Made by a program: the position numbers and the translations under genes
Shown here: piece after piece, positions 27,073-36,247 of the stretch
Layout of the letters: every line of letters begins with the position of its first letter
Numbering within the stretch: the first letter of the stretch is position 1
The notes under the pieces: generated by a model
The model's input: the letters and a program-made list of their open reading frames with translations, nothing else
Told to the model about the DNA's origin: nothing
The model's database searches: none
From: Bradyrhizobium sp. CCBAU 051011
GTDB lineage: Bacteria; Pseudomonadota; Alphaproteobacteria; Rhizobiales; Xanthobacteraceae
Assembly (NCBI RefSeq): GCF_009930815.1
Contig: NZ_CP022222.1
Location: forward strand, 620,001-684,000
Length of the DNA: 64,000 nucleotides
Reading direction: 5' to 3'

Positions 27073-27209
27073 CGTCATTGCCTGCGACAAACGCAATGCG
27101 TTTGCGCAAGGGAGCGAAGCGACGAAGCAATCCATCTTTCTTGCAGGCTATGGATTGCTTCCGCCTTCGCCAAGGCTTCGGCGGACAAGTCGCTTCGCTC
27201 GCAATGACG
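27073..27209. repeat. Palindromic intergenic repeat (CGTCATTG...GAAGCAATCC type)
   Basis: This is a second copy of the family at 9804-9889, here longer. CGTCATTGCCTGCGA opens and CGCTTCGCTCGCAATGACG closes, with GAAGCAATCCAT / ATGGATTGCTTC inside. A CGGACAAGTCGCTTCGCT segment resembles the other repeat family, so this copy looks chimeric. Confidence 0.75.
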
Positions 27210-27227
27210 GGTTCTGCTACCGCCCCA

Positions 27228-27812
27228 TTACCCCACGATCCCCGCGGCCACTTGTCCGCGCAAACGCTCAAGGCTGTGCAGCGTGTTGGCGCAGGCTTCC
27301 GCGACCTCGATGCCCTTGATGACAAAGTGCTTGCGGAAGAAATCGTGGTGCACGGCGCTGTCGTGGAATTGCTGCGGCGTCAGCACCGCCGAGAATACCG
27401 GCACTTCGGTTCGAAGTTGCACGTCCATCAGCGCCTTGATGACGGTGTCCGCGACGAATTCATGGCGGTAGATGCCGCCATCGACCACCAGCCCCGCAGC
27501 CACGATCGCGGTGTAGCGCCGTGTCTTGGCGAGCAGTTGCGCATGCAGGGGTATCTCGAACGAGCCCGGCACCTCAAACAGATCGACCTGCGCGCGCGTG
27601 ATATGGCGCGCTTCGATCTCTTCGAGGAAGGCGATGCGGCATTCCTCGACCACATCGCGGTGCCAGGACGACTGCACGAAGGCGATGCGCTGCGGCTTGA
27701 CGAAGCGCGGATGCACCGGCGCCGGCGGTCGCTCGGGCACGTCAGGCACGTGACTGGCTTCGGCTGGCTGGGGTGGAGATTGGACTTCAGGTTCTAGCAA
27801 CGTCTGATTCAT
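27228..27812 (-). CDS. ribH: 6,7-dimethyl-8-ribityllumazine synthase
   Basis: The 194-residue lumazine synthase condenses 5-amino-6-ribitylaminouracil with dihydroxybutanone phosphate in riboflavin synthesis. Motifs are IAFVQSSWHRDVVEE, VPGSFEIPL and the catalytic His region AVHHDFF. Residues 1-40 are a Pro-rich extension. Placement behind an FMN riboswitch and lack of linkage to other rib genes fit the RibH2-type second lumazine synthase of Rhizobiales. That subtype call is inferred from context. Confidence 0.92.
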   Translation of the reverse strand: MNQTLLEPEVQSPPQPAEASHVPDVPERPPAPVHPRFVKPQRIAFVQSSWHRDVVEECRIAFLEEIEARHITRAQVDLFEVPGSFEIPLHAQLLAKTRRYTAIVAAGLVVDGGIYRHEFVADTVIKALMDVQLRTEVPVFSAVLTPQQFHDSAVHHDFFRKHFVIKGIEVAEACANTLHSLERLRGQVAAGIVG

Positions 27813-27893
27813 GGCTTTCCTCTTTCAGGACCAGAATCAGGGCACACGGAACGACGTCGGCCGACGCGCAAACGTGCGCAGGCCGCCGCAAAC

Positions 27894-28040
27894 CGTTCTC
27901 TTTCATCCGGACTATAACCGTCGGCTTCGGATTCACACCGAATCTGCTGACCCTTCTTCCCGGGAGAGAGGAAGGCGCTCGCGGGCTTGGGCTACGTCAC
28001 CCTTACCGCCGGTGGGGATTTTCACCCCGCCCTGAGAACA
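27894..28040 (-). promoter_or_regulatory. FMN riboswitch (RFN element)
   Basis: On the minus strand the region reads CAGGGCGGGGTGAAAATCCC, then ACCGGCGGTAAGG, a GCCCGCGAGCG arm, GGTCAGCAGATTCGGTGTGA and GCCGACGGTTATAGTCCGGA, ending in a GAAAGAGAAC arm. These are the conserved parts of the FMN aptamer. It lies about 80 bases upstream of the ribH start, so FMN binding should switch off ribH, probably at translation initiation, since no clear terminator follows. Confidence 0.95.
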
Positions 28041-28228
28041 TCGGCCGCCCGGAATGGACGACCTACCTGAGAATATGACCAAGGCCGGGGCGGCAGCAAG
28101 CGCCTTTGACATGGGGAATCGGCATGTCCCCATGCCGCCGGGACAGGGCGCGCAGCAAAGGCTGACGACCTTTACTCAGGCCGCCGCAGTTGGGATAGGG
28201 TTGTACTCAAAAAGGGGGGATACTCGAC

Positions 28229-29206
28229 ATGAAACTTCTACGCCGGAATTTCCTCCAACTTGCCGGCGCGCTGATCGCCGCGCCCGCCTTGCCGCGCCCG
28301 GCATCGGCGCTGGATTATCCGACACGGCCGACGAAAATCGTCGCGGGCTTCGCTGCCGGCGGCGGCGTCGACATCACAGCACGCCTGATCGGCCAGTGGC
28401 TGGCCGACCGTCTCGGCCAGCCCTTCGTGGTCGAGAACCGGACCGGCGCCGGCGGCAATATCGGCACCGAGGCGGTCGTGAACGCGGCACCCGACGGCTA
28501 CACGCTGCTGCTGGCGACCGTGCCGAACGCGGTGAACGCCTCGCTCTACGAAAAGCTCAATTTCAACTTCGTCCGCGATATCGCGCCGGTCGCCGGCGTC
28601 ATCCGTGTGCCGATGGTGGTGCTGGTCCACCCCTCGGTGCCGGCGCAGACGCTGGCCGAGTTCATCGCTTACACCAAGGCCAATCCCGGAAAGGTCAACA
28701 TGGCCTCGGCCGGCAGCGGCAGCGCGCCGCACATGGCGGGCGAGTTGTTCAAGATGATGACCGGCGTCAACATGGTCCATGTCCCCTATCGCGGCCAGGG
28801 CCCGGCGATGACGGATCTGATCGGCGGCCAGGTGCAGATCCTGTTCGCCGCCGCGCCCGGCACCGCCGATCACATCAAGACCGGCAAGCTGCGTGCGCTC
28901 GCGGTGACGACCGCCACGCGCATGGCCGAGCTGCCGGAGGTGCCGACGGTGGGCGATGCCGTGCCGGGCTACGAAGCCAGCCAGTGGTACGGCTTCGCCG
29001 CGCCGAAAAACACGCCGGCCGAAATCGTCGACAAGCTCAACAAGGAGATCAACGCGGCGATTGCCGACCCCGGCATGAAGGCCCGGCTTGCCGCGATCGG
29101 CGGCGCACCGATGCCGGGATCATCAGCCGATTTCGGCAGGTTGATTGCGGACGAAACCGAGAAGTGGGGCAAGGTGGTTCGCGCGGGCGGGCTCAAGCCG
29201 GAGTGA
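28229..29206 (+). CDS. Bug/TctC-family substrate-binding protein
   Basis: This 325-residue extracytoplasmic receptor has a Tat-type signal (LLRRNFLQLAGALIAAP) and the TctC layout: YPTRPTKIVAGFAAGGGVD, APDGYTLLL, GKVNMASAGSGSAPH, HVPYRGQGP. It is clearly paralogous to the protein at 2379-3350. No TctA or TctB permease is nearby. The ligand is unknown; carboxylates are typical for the family. Confidence 0.93.
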   Translation: MKLLRRNFLQLAGALIAAPALPRPASALDYPTRPTKIVAGFAAGGGVDITARLIGQWLADRLGQPFVVENRTGAGGNIGTEAVVNAAPDGYTLLLATVPNAVNASLYEKLNFNFVRDIAPVAGVIRVPMVVLVHPSVPAQTLAEFIAYTKANPGKVNMASAGSGSAPHMAGELFKMMTGVNMVHVPYRGQGPAMTDLIGGQVQILFAAAPGTADHIKTGKLRALAVTTATRMAELPEVPTVGDAVPGYEASQWYGFAAPKNTPAEIVDKLNKEINAAIADPGMKARLAAIGGAPMPGSSADFGRLIADETEKWGKVVRAGGLKPE

Positions 29207-29214
29207 TGCGCCGG

Positions 29215-29910
29215 CTACATCTTGCGCGCGAAGGTGACGTATTGCGCGCCGAGTGGAAGCCAACCGAGCCTGGCTTCAAGCGGTCGCAATCGCGCCAGCG
29301 CCCGCGGGAAGAACAAATTGTATTGAATGCGCGGTGACGTCCATCCCGCATCACCCATTCTTTTCGCAAGATTGCGCGCGAAAATCAGCTTGGCGTTCTC
29401 GTCGAACGGGCATGTGTTCACCGCATGAACGGTGAGCGGGTTCAACGGATTGTGCTCGAAGATCGCGATCAGTCCGCCCGGCCGGGTAATCCGGTGCAAT
29501 TCGCTCAGCCATGTCACGTGCTCGCCATGCGCGATGTGGTGGAACACGCAAGCCGAGAACGCGACATCGAACGAGGCGGTTTCGCAGGGAATGCGGCCCC
29601 CCTCGATCAGAACGCAATTGCCGGTCCCGGGGTAGCGCTGCTTGCCCAGCGTGAGGCTGCGCTCCGAGACGTCTGACGACGTCAGGGCAGCGTCCGGAAA
29701 ATACGTTCGAAAGAACGGAATCGAATTGCCGATCCCTGAGCCGAAATCGCAGATCCGCGATACGCCGATCTGCTCGCGCTCGACGATCTGCCGGAGCTGC
29801 CTGATCTTGTATTCGGCGAAATATTCCGGACCCTCGCCAGTGACCGCGACATTCTCGCGATGCTGCTCGTAATAGGCGTCGGCGAAACGATCGAATTCGG
29901 CCTTGTCCAT
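29215..29910 (-). CDS. Class I SAM-dependent methyltransferase
   Basis: This 231-residue methyltransferase has motif I SRICDFGSGIGNSI near residue 50, the acidic SSDVSERSL after strand 2, and FDVAFSACVFHHI as the motif IV region. It converges with the TctC gene and is divergent from the GT2 operon. The nearby GT2 gene and second methyltransferase suggest a role in glycan or lipid modification, but the substrate cannot be told. Confidence 0.9.
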   Translation of the reverse strand: MDKAEFDRFADAYYEQHRENVAVTGEGPEYFAEYKIRQLRQIVEREQIGVSRICDFGSGIGNSIPFFRTYFPDAALTSSDVSERSLTLGKQRYPGTGNCVLIEGGRIPCETASFDVAFSACVFHHIAHGEHVTWLSELHRITRPGGLIAIFEHNPLNPLTVHAVNTCPFDENAKLIFARNLAKRMGDAGWTSPRIQYNLFFPRALARLRPLEARLGWLPLGAQYVTFARKM

Positions 29911-30144
29911 GCTGGCGATCCAGGTTCCCGAAAAAGACGCCGGCGGGGCGGGTGTGCACGGGCCGACGGTCGTCGTGACGCAACGTTTAGACAGCGCCTA
30001 AACATTTGATTAATTGCGCCAAGCTTGGCTTCGACGAATCGTAGCCCCGCGGCTCTAAAAATTGATGAACAATTAACCGGGCTTCATCGATTATCGCAGG
30101 TAGCGCTTCGCATCGATTCATTTGCCGGACAGGCTGCCAAACCC

Positions 30145-31224
30145 ATGGAAATTCAGGACGGAATGCCGCGTCCCGGCAAGATGTTTCTGTCCATCGTTGT
30201 ACCCTGCTACAACGAAGAAGAGGGCTTGCGCGAATTCCACTACCAGATGACTTCAGCCGCGCGCGCGCTGTGCGGCCAGCGGTTCGAGCTGATCCTGGTC
30301 GATGACGGCTCGACCGATGACACCTGGAAGCTGATCAACCAGCTCTGTGCGGAAGATCGCAATGTCGTCGCCGTACGGCTCTCGCGCAACCACGGCCACC
30401 AACTGGCGCTGACGGCGGGATTGTCCACTGTGCGCGGCGACCTCGTGCTGGTCATCGACGCCGACTTGCAGGACCCGCCCGACCTGCTGACGCCGATGTA
30501 CGAGATGATGGCGCGCGAAAACGCCGACGTGGTCTATGGCCTGCGGCGCAGCCGCGCCGGTGAAACCCGCTTCAAGAAGAAATCGGCCGAGGCTTTCTAT
30601 CGCCTGCTCGCCAGGATCACGCGCGTCCAGATTCCGGTCGATACCGGCGATTTCCGGCTGATGAGCCGCCGCATCTCCGACCAGCTCGTGCAGATGCCGG
30701 AGCATGATCGCTTCATCCGCGGCATGGTGGCCTGGCTCGGCTACAAGCAGGTCGCCTACGAATACGACCGCAATCCGCGCCATGCCGGCACCACCAAGTA
30801 TCCGCTGGCAAAAATGATCGGCTTTGCCGCCGACGCGCTGATCAGCTTTTCGATGGTGCCGCTGCGGATCGCGACCTATGTCGGCGCGCTCCTCACCACG
30901 GTCCTCACCTTTGTCGGCATCGGCGCCGTCGTTAGTTGGGTCCTCTCCGGCACCGTGCCCGGCTGGACCAGTCTGACGCTGCTGGTCGTCATGATCTCCT
31001 CGGTCCAGCTCCTCGTGCTGGGGCTGATCGGGGAATATATCGGCCGTCTCTATATCCAGTCCAAGAACCGCCCGCTGTTCGTGATCTCGCACATCCACCG
31101 GCGCGGGCGGCTGCCGCACCATGCGACCGACGGCGAGGATCGCGTCGAGCAAGCGCCGTTCAAGACCCTGCTGGCCCAATCGGGACCGAACGCGCGCAGC
31201 CATGCCTATGACGAGGCCTCCTGA
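30145..31224 (+). CDS. Family 2 glycosyltransferase (DPM/ArnC-like, membrane anchored)
   Basis: From ATG 30145 the protein is 359 residues; ATGs at 30163 and 30181 and an upstream frame to 30025 are alternatives. The GT2 domain contains SIVVPCYNEEEGL, the nucleotide-binding DDGSTDDTW and the DADLQDPPDLL metal-binding motif near 105. Two C-terminal TM helices span about 240-305. The layout matches polyprenyl-phosphate sugar transferases such as GtrB and ArnC, which would feed a sugar to membrane GT-C enzymes like those encoded nearby. It overlaps the next gene by one base. Confidence 0.92.
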   Translation: MEIQDGMPRPGKMFLSIVVPCYNEEEGLREFHYQMTSAARALCGQRFELILVDDGSTDDTWKLINQLCAEDRNVVAVRLSRNHGHQLALTAGLSTVRGDLVLVIDADLQDPPDLLTPMYEMMARENADVVYGLRRSRAGETRFKKKSAEAFYRLLARITRVQIPVDTGDFRLMSRRISDQLVQMPEHDRFIRGMVAWLGYKQVAYEYDRNPRHAGTTKYPLAKMIGFAADALISFSMVPLRIATYVGALLTTVLTFVGIGAVVSWVLSGTVPGWTSLTLLVVMISSVQLLVLGLIGEYIGRLYIQSKNRPLFVISHIHRRGRLPHHATDGEDRVEQAPFKTLLAQSGPNARSHAYDEAS

Positions 31225-31823
31225 TGAAGGCGATCCTGAACCATCCCGCGCTGTACCAGGCCTATCAGAACGCCGGCGGCTTCTTCGGCGCCCGGATCAA
31301 GGCGATCGCCGACTATCTGACACTGCGGCCGGGAATGCGGGTGATCGACATCGGATGCGGGCCCGGCCACATCCTCCGCCATCTGCCCGAAAACATCGAC
31401 TATACCGGCTTCGATATCGACGACGCCTATATCGCCTATGCAAGGCGATCGTTCGGCCATCTCGGGAAGTTTCATTGCCGCCATTTCGACGCCACAGCCG
31501 CCCGTGAGTTCGCCGGCGCCGACGTCGTCATGATGAATGGCGTCCTGCATCACATCGGTGACGACGGCCTGCAGACCACGCTTGCCGACATCCGCGACGT
31601 GCTCAAGGAAGACGGAGTCCTGTTCACGCTCGACGGCTGCTATCGCGAGGGACAGTCTCGTGTCGCCAAATGGCTGCTCGACAATGACCGCGGCGAATTC
31701 GTCCGCGACCGCGACGGCTACGACAAGGTGCTTCGCCGCGCGTTTGGAAAAGTGAACCTCGCGATTCGCGACGACTATTCGCGCGTACCCTACACGTTCA
31801 TCATCGGCGTCTCGCAGAAGTAG
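31224..31823 (+). CDS. Class I SAM-dependent methyltransferase
   Basis: This 199-residue methyltransferase overlaps the GT2 stop (TGATG), so the two are coupled. Motif I is MRVIDIGCGPGHIL near residue 38, then YTGFDIDDAYI, GADVVMMNGVLHHI and LKEDGVLFTLDG. A role in methylating the lipid-linked sugar or a related surface molecule is inferred from the operon. Confidence 0.92.
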   Translation: MKAILNHPALYQAYQNAGGFFGARIKAIADYLTLRPGMRVIDIGCGPGHILRHLPENIDYTGFDIDDAYIAYARRSFGHLGKFHCRHFDATAAREFAGADVVMMNGVLHHIGDDGLQTTLADIRDVLKEDGVLFTLDGCYREGQSRVAKWLLDNDRGEFVRDRDGYDKVLRRAFGKVNLAIRDDYSRVPYTFIIGVSQK

Positions 31824-31831
31824 CCGCGCCG

Positions 31832-33343
31832 TCAATCGTTCCGGCGCAGCACGTCGATCCCCGCGACCGAGCCGACGAGCGTATAAGGCTTGAGTAACTG
31901 CGACACCTCGGCGTCGGCGCGGGCCCAGGCGCCCCAGTCATTGCGCAGATTGTCGACCAGGACGATGTCGGGCGGCAGCTTCCTGAAATCCTCGATCAGC
32001 CATTTGCGTTCCAGCGCCAGATAGTTATTCAGCTTCGCATCGGTCACCGCGTCGACAAGAGTCCTTTCGCGCGTCAGCCGCACGAATTCGCGGATCCAGA
32101 GGTTTTCCTGGCGCGAAACCCACATGCCGTTGACGTCGCGCACCAGCGGATGCCCGATCGCCGCCTCACCGCTCAGCACCAGTATTCTCGGGTTGGATTT
32201 GAGGCCGGCGACCGTTTCCCTGACCGGGCCGACATGAACATTGCCATAGAACCACAGCAAGCCGAGCCCAAAGGTCATAGCCAGCGCGACCGCGGACGCG
32301 ACCTCGAGACGGCGCGATCGCCAGTCGACCACACGCGTCAGCGCATAGCCCATCGCGAGCAACGCCACTGCGACCATCGGATAGGAATGATAGGCCCAGC
32401 CGCGCCGCTGCAGGAAGAACGATACGGCAAATCCCGCGGAGGCGAGCATCGTCACCATCAGCAACGTGTCGATCTCGCTCTTCTGCCGCACCAGCAGCAC
32501 CGAGACGATCGCGATCGCGAACACCAGCGTTGCATCATTCAGGAAGATCACCGAGGCCGGCATCGACCACGACAGATAGGTGTCGCGCACCAAGGGATAG
32601 GTGACCGTGAAATATTCGGGATAGAAGACATATGTGCTGACGCTGACTGCGATCACCAGCACCGCCGCGATGATGTTTTCGGGCGCCAATAGCGTCAGCC
32701 ACGAGCGCGAGCGAAACGCGCTGAACAGAATGCATAACGCGGCCGGCACCGTGAAGAACGGCTTGAACGCCAGCGTGATACCGGCGCCGGCGCCGGCAAT
32801 CAGGATCGCCCAGAACGGCAACGGCTCGCGGTTGCTGCGCAGCGCATAGACCGCAAGCGCCGGAAGGAAGGTGAGCGTTGCGATATGTTCGCGCTGGGCG
32901 AAGACATGCATCGGCAGGATCGTCACCACGGCTGCGGCCCATATGACGAATGGACGCCACCTCAATTGCGCCAGCGTCGATGACAGACGCAGGATGCGCG
33001 ATACCGCAAACAGGGAGGCGGCAGCCAGCAGCAGAAGCTGGGCATCGATCACGTGCCGCGGATCGACACCGAGGACGCGCGCCAGCGCGACGCCCGGCAG
33101 ATAGGCAAAGGCCGCCATCGGCGGATTGATCTCGATGATGTCGCGATAGAGATGCTGGCCATCCAGCATGCGTTCGCAGACGACGAGCAGCCAGCTCACA
33201 TCCGTATTGAGGGGAACGACCTGCCGCAGCAGGACAGCGACGACGAAGACAATGCCGGTCAGCAGCAGCGTCGGCCCCAGCCCTTCCCGTTCCGCCGTAT
33301 CAGACGGCGAACAGCGGGGAGCCGCGGCGAATTCCGAGATCAT
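31832..33343 (-). CDS. GT-C-type polytopic membrane glycosyltransferase (ArnT/PMT-like)
   Basis: From ATG 33343 (AGGA 8 bases upstream) the protein is 503 residues with about 10-12 TM helices and a C-terminal soluble part. The first external loop has NTDVSWLLVVCERMLDGQHL and DIIEINPPM, typical of PMT/ArnT-like enzymes, where acidic residues act in catalysis. The frame is open to 33442 but without membrane character. It converges with the methyltransferase gene 9 bp away. The natural donor would be a polyprenyl-phosphate sugar made by the GT2 enzyme; this is inference. Confidence 0.75.
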   Translation of the reverse strand: MISEFAAAPRCSPSDTAEREGLGPTLLLTGIVFVVAVLLRQVVPLNTDVSWLLVVCERMLDGQHLYRDIIEINPPMAAFAYLPGVALARVLGVDPRHVIDAQLLLLAAASLFAVSRILRLSSTLAQLRWRPFVIWAAAVVTILPMHVFAQREHIATLTFLPALAVYALRSNREPLPFWAILIAGAGAGITLAFKPFFTVPAALCILFSAFRSRSWLTLLAPENIIAAVLVIAVSVSTYVFYPEYFTVTYPLVRDTYLSWSMPASVIFLNDATLVFAIAIVSVLLVRQKSEIDTLLMVTMLASAGFAVSFFLQRRGWAYHSYPMVAVALLAMGYALTRVVDWRSRRLEVASAVALAMTFGLGLLWFYGNVHVGPVRETVAGLKSNPRILVLSGEAAIGHPLVRDVNGMWVSRQENLWIREFVRLTRERTLVDAVTDAKLNNYLALERKWLIEDFRKLPPDIVLVDNLRNDWGAWARADAEVSQLLKPYTLVGSVAGIDVLRRND

Positions 33344-33520
33344 GAGCCAGTCCTGCGAACAAGTGTCCGACGCTAGCGAAGGAGCGTTAACGCGCGATTT
33401 GCAAACCGCCCGCGACGCATCGACGCAGGGCGAAACATTCACGAATCCTTAAAGCCGGCGCCCTAGAGGTATCTGTCGTGCCCAACTCCAGATCGCCCGG
33501 GCGACGCACATGGAGCAAGC

Positions 33521-35143
33521 ATGACACACGCCGCTGACGTTGCCGATACGGAGGCAGCAAGGCCCGCGGATCGGGCCTGGCAGACGCCAATCCTTCAGAC
33601 CAAGCTCCTGGTGCCGATGGCCATCGCGCTCGGCTCGTTGCTGGCCGGCGCAATCTACACCTGGTTTGCCGGCGAGGACGTCAACTGGGACTGGCTGAAC
33701 TACCACGAGTACAATGTCTGGGCTGTCATCACCGGCCGCTATGGCATCGATGCCCTGCCGGCCGGCTTCCAGACCTATTTCAATCCGACCGTCTATTTCC
33801 CGGTCTACTATCTGCGCCACCTGTTGCCATCGCCCTATGGCCTGATGATTATCGGCGCGGTACACGGCCTCAATCTGCTGCTGATCTATTTTCTGGTGCG
33901 CATCCTGTTGCGGGAAGCGGCGACGGCAAGTGCGATCGCAGCCGCGATCCTGATCGCCGCAGTCGGGCCGATGACGCTTTCGGAAGTGGGCACGAGCTTC
34001 TCCGACATTCTCACCGCGCTTCCGGTTGTTGCCGGCTGCATCCTGATCGTATCGGCGGATGGATCGCGTCCCGGACGTTATGTGCTCGCGGGACTCCTGA
34101 TCGGCGCGGCCGTCGGACTGAAGTTGACCAATGTCGCCTTTGCGCTCGGCGCGGCCGCCGCCGTACTCGTTGCGACGCGGCCGCTACTGGCGACGCTCTG
34201 CCTCGGCGTTGGCGGCGCGATCGGTGCCCTGGCGACGGGCGGCGCTTGGGGACTGATGCTCTGGCGCGAGATGGGCAATCCGATCTTCCCGCTCTTCAAC
34301 GCCGTGTTCCAGTCCCCCGAACTGGTTCCGATGAACATCATGGACTGGCAGTTCATGCCCCGGGGCCTGCTCGACGCCCTGGCGTATCCGTTCTACTGGC
34401 TGGTCGGCGACAACAGGAGCTCTGAATATCCGTTCCGCGATGCCAGATTTGCGGTCGCAACCGTGCTGCTCGTGCTCGGCATCGGCCGGAGCCTTATCAC
34501 CAACACTTCGATCCTCACGCGCCGCGACGTTCAGTTCCTGGTGTTTTGCATCGTCTCATACGCCACATGGCTCGGAATATTTGCGATTCATCGCTACGCG
34601 ATCGTGCTGGAGCTGTTGTGTGCGCCCCTGATCGTCCTGCTGATCCACCGCAGCATCGCGGCGATGTCCGGAGTTGCCTCGCCGGGCGCAGCTTCGATGT
34701 CGACGAATTCGGTGATGCTTGTCCTGGCCGCGGCGATCGCGCTGTGGACGCAACCGGCTGATTGGTTCCGCCGCCCCTGGTCCAATCCCTATAATCCGAG
34801 CATCTCGAAATCCCTTGAGCAGCCCGCTTTGTACTTTCTGGTCGATAAACCGCTGGCCTATGTCGCTCCGCTGCTGCCGCCGCAATCACGGTTCTTTCAG
34901 ATCGCCGACATCGCGCTTCCCATCATGCCTGACGGCCAGTTCGACCGCCGCATCCGCACCGCGTTGAAGGCTCCGTTGCCGGGCGGCGCATGGGCGTTGA
35001 ATACGCGCGGCAAGCCGATCCGCGAGCCGCTGCTGGAACGATATGGTTTGCGCGTCGATGCGTCCCGGCCGTGCGTCGAAATCGAAGGCGCGTGGCTCGG
35101 GACTGCGATCGAGGCGTGTCCGCTGATTGCGCGCGAGAAGTAG
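33521..35143 (+). CDS. Polytopic membrane protein, GT-C-like
   Basis: This 540-residue protein has about 10 TM helices (first at about 30-50) and a C-terminal soluble tail of some 90 residues. The first large loop, EDVNWDWLNYHEYNVWAVIT, has paired acidic and aromatic residues as in GT-C glycosyltransferases. No exact family is recognised. It is divergent from the GT-C gene at 31832 and likely belongs to the same surface-glycan set. Confidence 0.75.
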   Translation: MTHAADVADTEAARPADRAWQTPILQTKLLVPMAIALGSLLAGAIYTWFAGEDVNWDWLNYHEYNVWAVITGRYGIDALPAGFQTYFNPTVYFPVYYLRHLLPSPYGLMIIGAVHGLNLLLIYFLVRILLREAATASAIAAAILIAAVGPMTLSEVGTSFSDILTALPVVAGCILIVSADGSRPGRYVLAGLLIGAAVGLKLTNVAFALGAAAAVLVATRPLLATLCLGVGGAIGALATGGAWGLMLWREMGNPIFPLFNAVFQSPELVPMNIMDWQFMPRGLLDALAYPFYWLVGDNRSSEYPFRDARFAVATVLLVLGIGRSLITNTSILTRRDVQFLVFCIVSYATWLGIFAIHRYAIVLELLCAPLIVLLIHRSIAAMSGVASPGAASMSTNSVMLVLAAAIALWTQPADWFRRPWSNPYNPSISKSLEQPALYFLVDKPLAYVAPLLPPQSRFFQIADIALPIMPDGQFDRRIRTALKAPLPGGAWALNTRGKPIREPLLERYGLRVDASRPCVEIEGAWLGTAIEACPLIAREK

Positions 35144-35565
35144 GACCACGGCGTTCCCGCCGTTCCTTCAGGCCGCCTGTTGGCCGGTCTTTTGCAGTTC
35201 GAGAATCGGGTGCCATCGGGCGACGTGACGTCAGGCTGCCCTGAGAAAATTAACCACACATTAACTAATGTGGCAGACCCGCCTCATTTTACGGCGCGAC
35301 AGACTCCTCGACGCTCGAATCCGATTCCGGTTTGTTCTCAAATTAATAACCGTAGCCTCGAACACCCTGTGGACGACGCCGCTTTGGCCTGTGGATGGAC
35401 TCAGGGGTCAGTTGCGCAGATTCCGCAAATCACATCACTTGAACCTCGGCAGGCCCCAAGACGAACAGCGATCAGGGGATTGCAGCCGGCAGCGCCGCCT
35501 CAGTTCAACGCGCGCCGTGCTCCGCGTGCGTATCAGAAGAATTCAAGAAACAGGGTCGAGACGGC
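35144..35565. other. Intergenic region with CtrA-type box, no gene recognised
   Basis: This stretch of about 420 bp lies ahead of the YbjN gene. It is less GC-rich than its surroundings, carries the CtrA-like box at 35250-35264, and has no convincing coding frame. A long 5' leader or a small RNA is possible. Confidence 0.4.
35250..35264. promoter_or_regulatory. CtrA-type binding site TTAA-N7-TTAA
   Basis: TTAACCACACATTAA matches the alphaproteobacterial CtrA consensus exactly, including the 7-bp spacing. It overlaps a 7-bp dyad, CACATTA-AC-TAATGTG (35257-35272). The next gene downstream is the YbjN gene at 35566. Confidence 0.55.
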
Positions 35566-36066
35566 ATGTCCCTCCTCGAAAGCATTTTTGATTCCCGGAA
35601 CAACCCGCTCGCGGCAGTCGAGGACATTGCCGCCGAGAACAACTGGGCGTTCGAGCGTTCCGGCGAAGACGAAGTCACGATCGTCTCCAAGGGCAACTGG
35701 ACCGACTACCATCTCTCCTTCACCTGGATGCCCGAGATCGAGGCGCTGCACCTCGCCTGTTCCTTCGACATGAAGATTCCGCCGGCGCGCCGCGCCGAGG
35801 TGCAGCGGCTGATCGCCGCCGTCAACGAGCAGCTATGGGTCGGCCATTTCGATATCTGGACCCATACCGGCATGATCATGTACCGGCAGGCGCTGGTCTT
35901 GCCGGGCGGGCTGACCGCCTCGACCTCGCAATGCGAGGTGATGCTGGCCGGCGCCATCCACGCCTGCGAGCGCTATTACCCCGCGTTCCAGTTCGTGGTC
36001 TGGGCCGGAAAGAGCGCCGCCGAGGCCATGAGCGCGGCGATGTTCGATACCGAGGGCGAGGCGTAA
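35566..36066 (+). CDS. YbjN domain-containing protein
   Basis: This is a 166-residue YbjN-family protein (type III secretion chaperone-like fold). Conserved parts are NPLAAVEDIAAENNWAFERS, the WTDYHLSF strand, AEVQRLIAAVNEQLWVGHFD and the C-terminal ACERYYPAFQFVVWAG. E. coli YbjN affects motility and stress traits, but the molecular role is unknown. Gene order ybjN-proC is, as I recall, common in Rhizobiales. Confidence 0.9.
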   Translation: MSLLESIFDSRNNPLAAVEDIAAENNWAFERSGEDEVTIVSKGNWTDYHLSFTWMPEIEALHLACSFDMKIPPARRAEVQRLIAAVNEQLWVGHFDIWTHTGMIMYRQALVLPGGLTASTSQCEVMLAGAIHACERYYPAFQFVVWAGKSAAEAMSAAMFDTEGEA

Positions 36067-36069
36067 GCC

Positions 36070-36240
36070 CACCGTCGTCTCCACGAACGCGGCGTCGTTC
36101 CTGCGAACGCAGGAACCCATACTCCGTGACCGCGGGGCTCAAGCAAACTGCTTGTGGCCCCTTCCGAGCTTTACTAGAACCGGCTGTGGTTATGGGTCCC
36201 TGCCCCCGAGCGCAATTGCGCGCTAGGCAGGGACGACGGC
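36070..36240. repeat. Palindromic intergenic repeat (CGTCGTTCCTGCGAACGCAGG type)
   Basis: GTTCCTGCGAACGCAGGAAC and an ACCCATA on the left match ATGGGTCCCTGC and GCAGGGACGAC on the right, so the whole segment can fold back. It fills the space between ybjN and proC. Confidence 0.75.
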
Positions 36241-36247
36241 AAAGCTT

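Noticed and set aside
26682..27797. 371-residue plus-strand open frame opposite the SDR gene and ribH
   Set aside because: It is a shadow frame that spans a repeat and two recognised genes.
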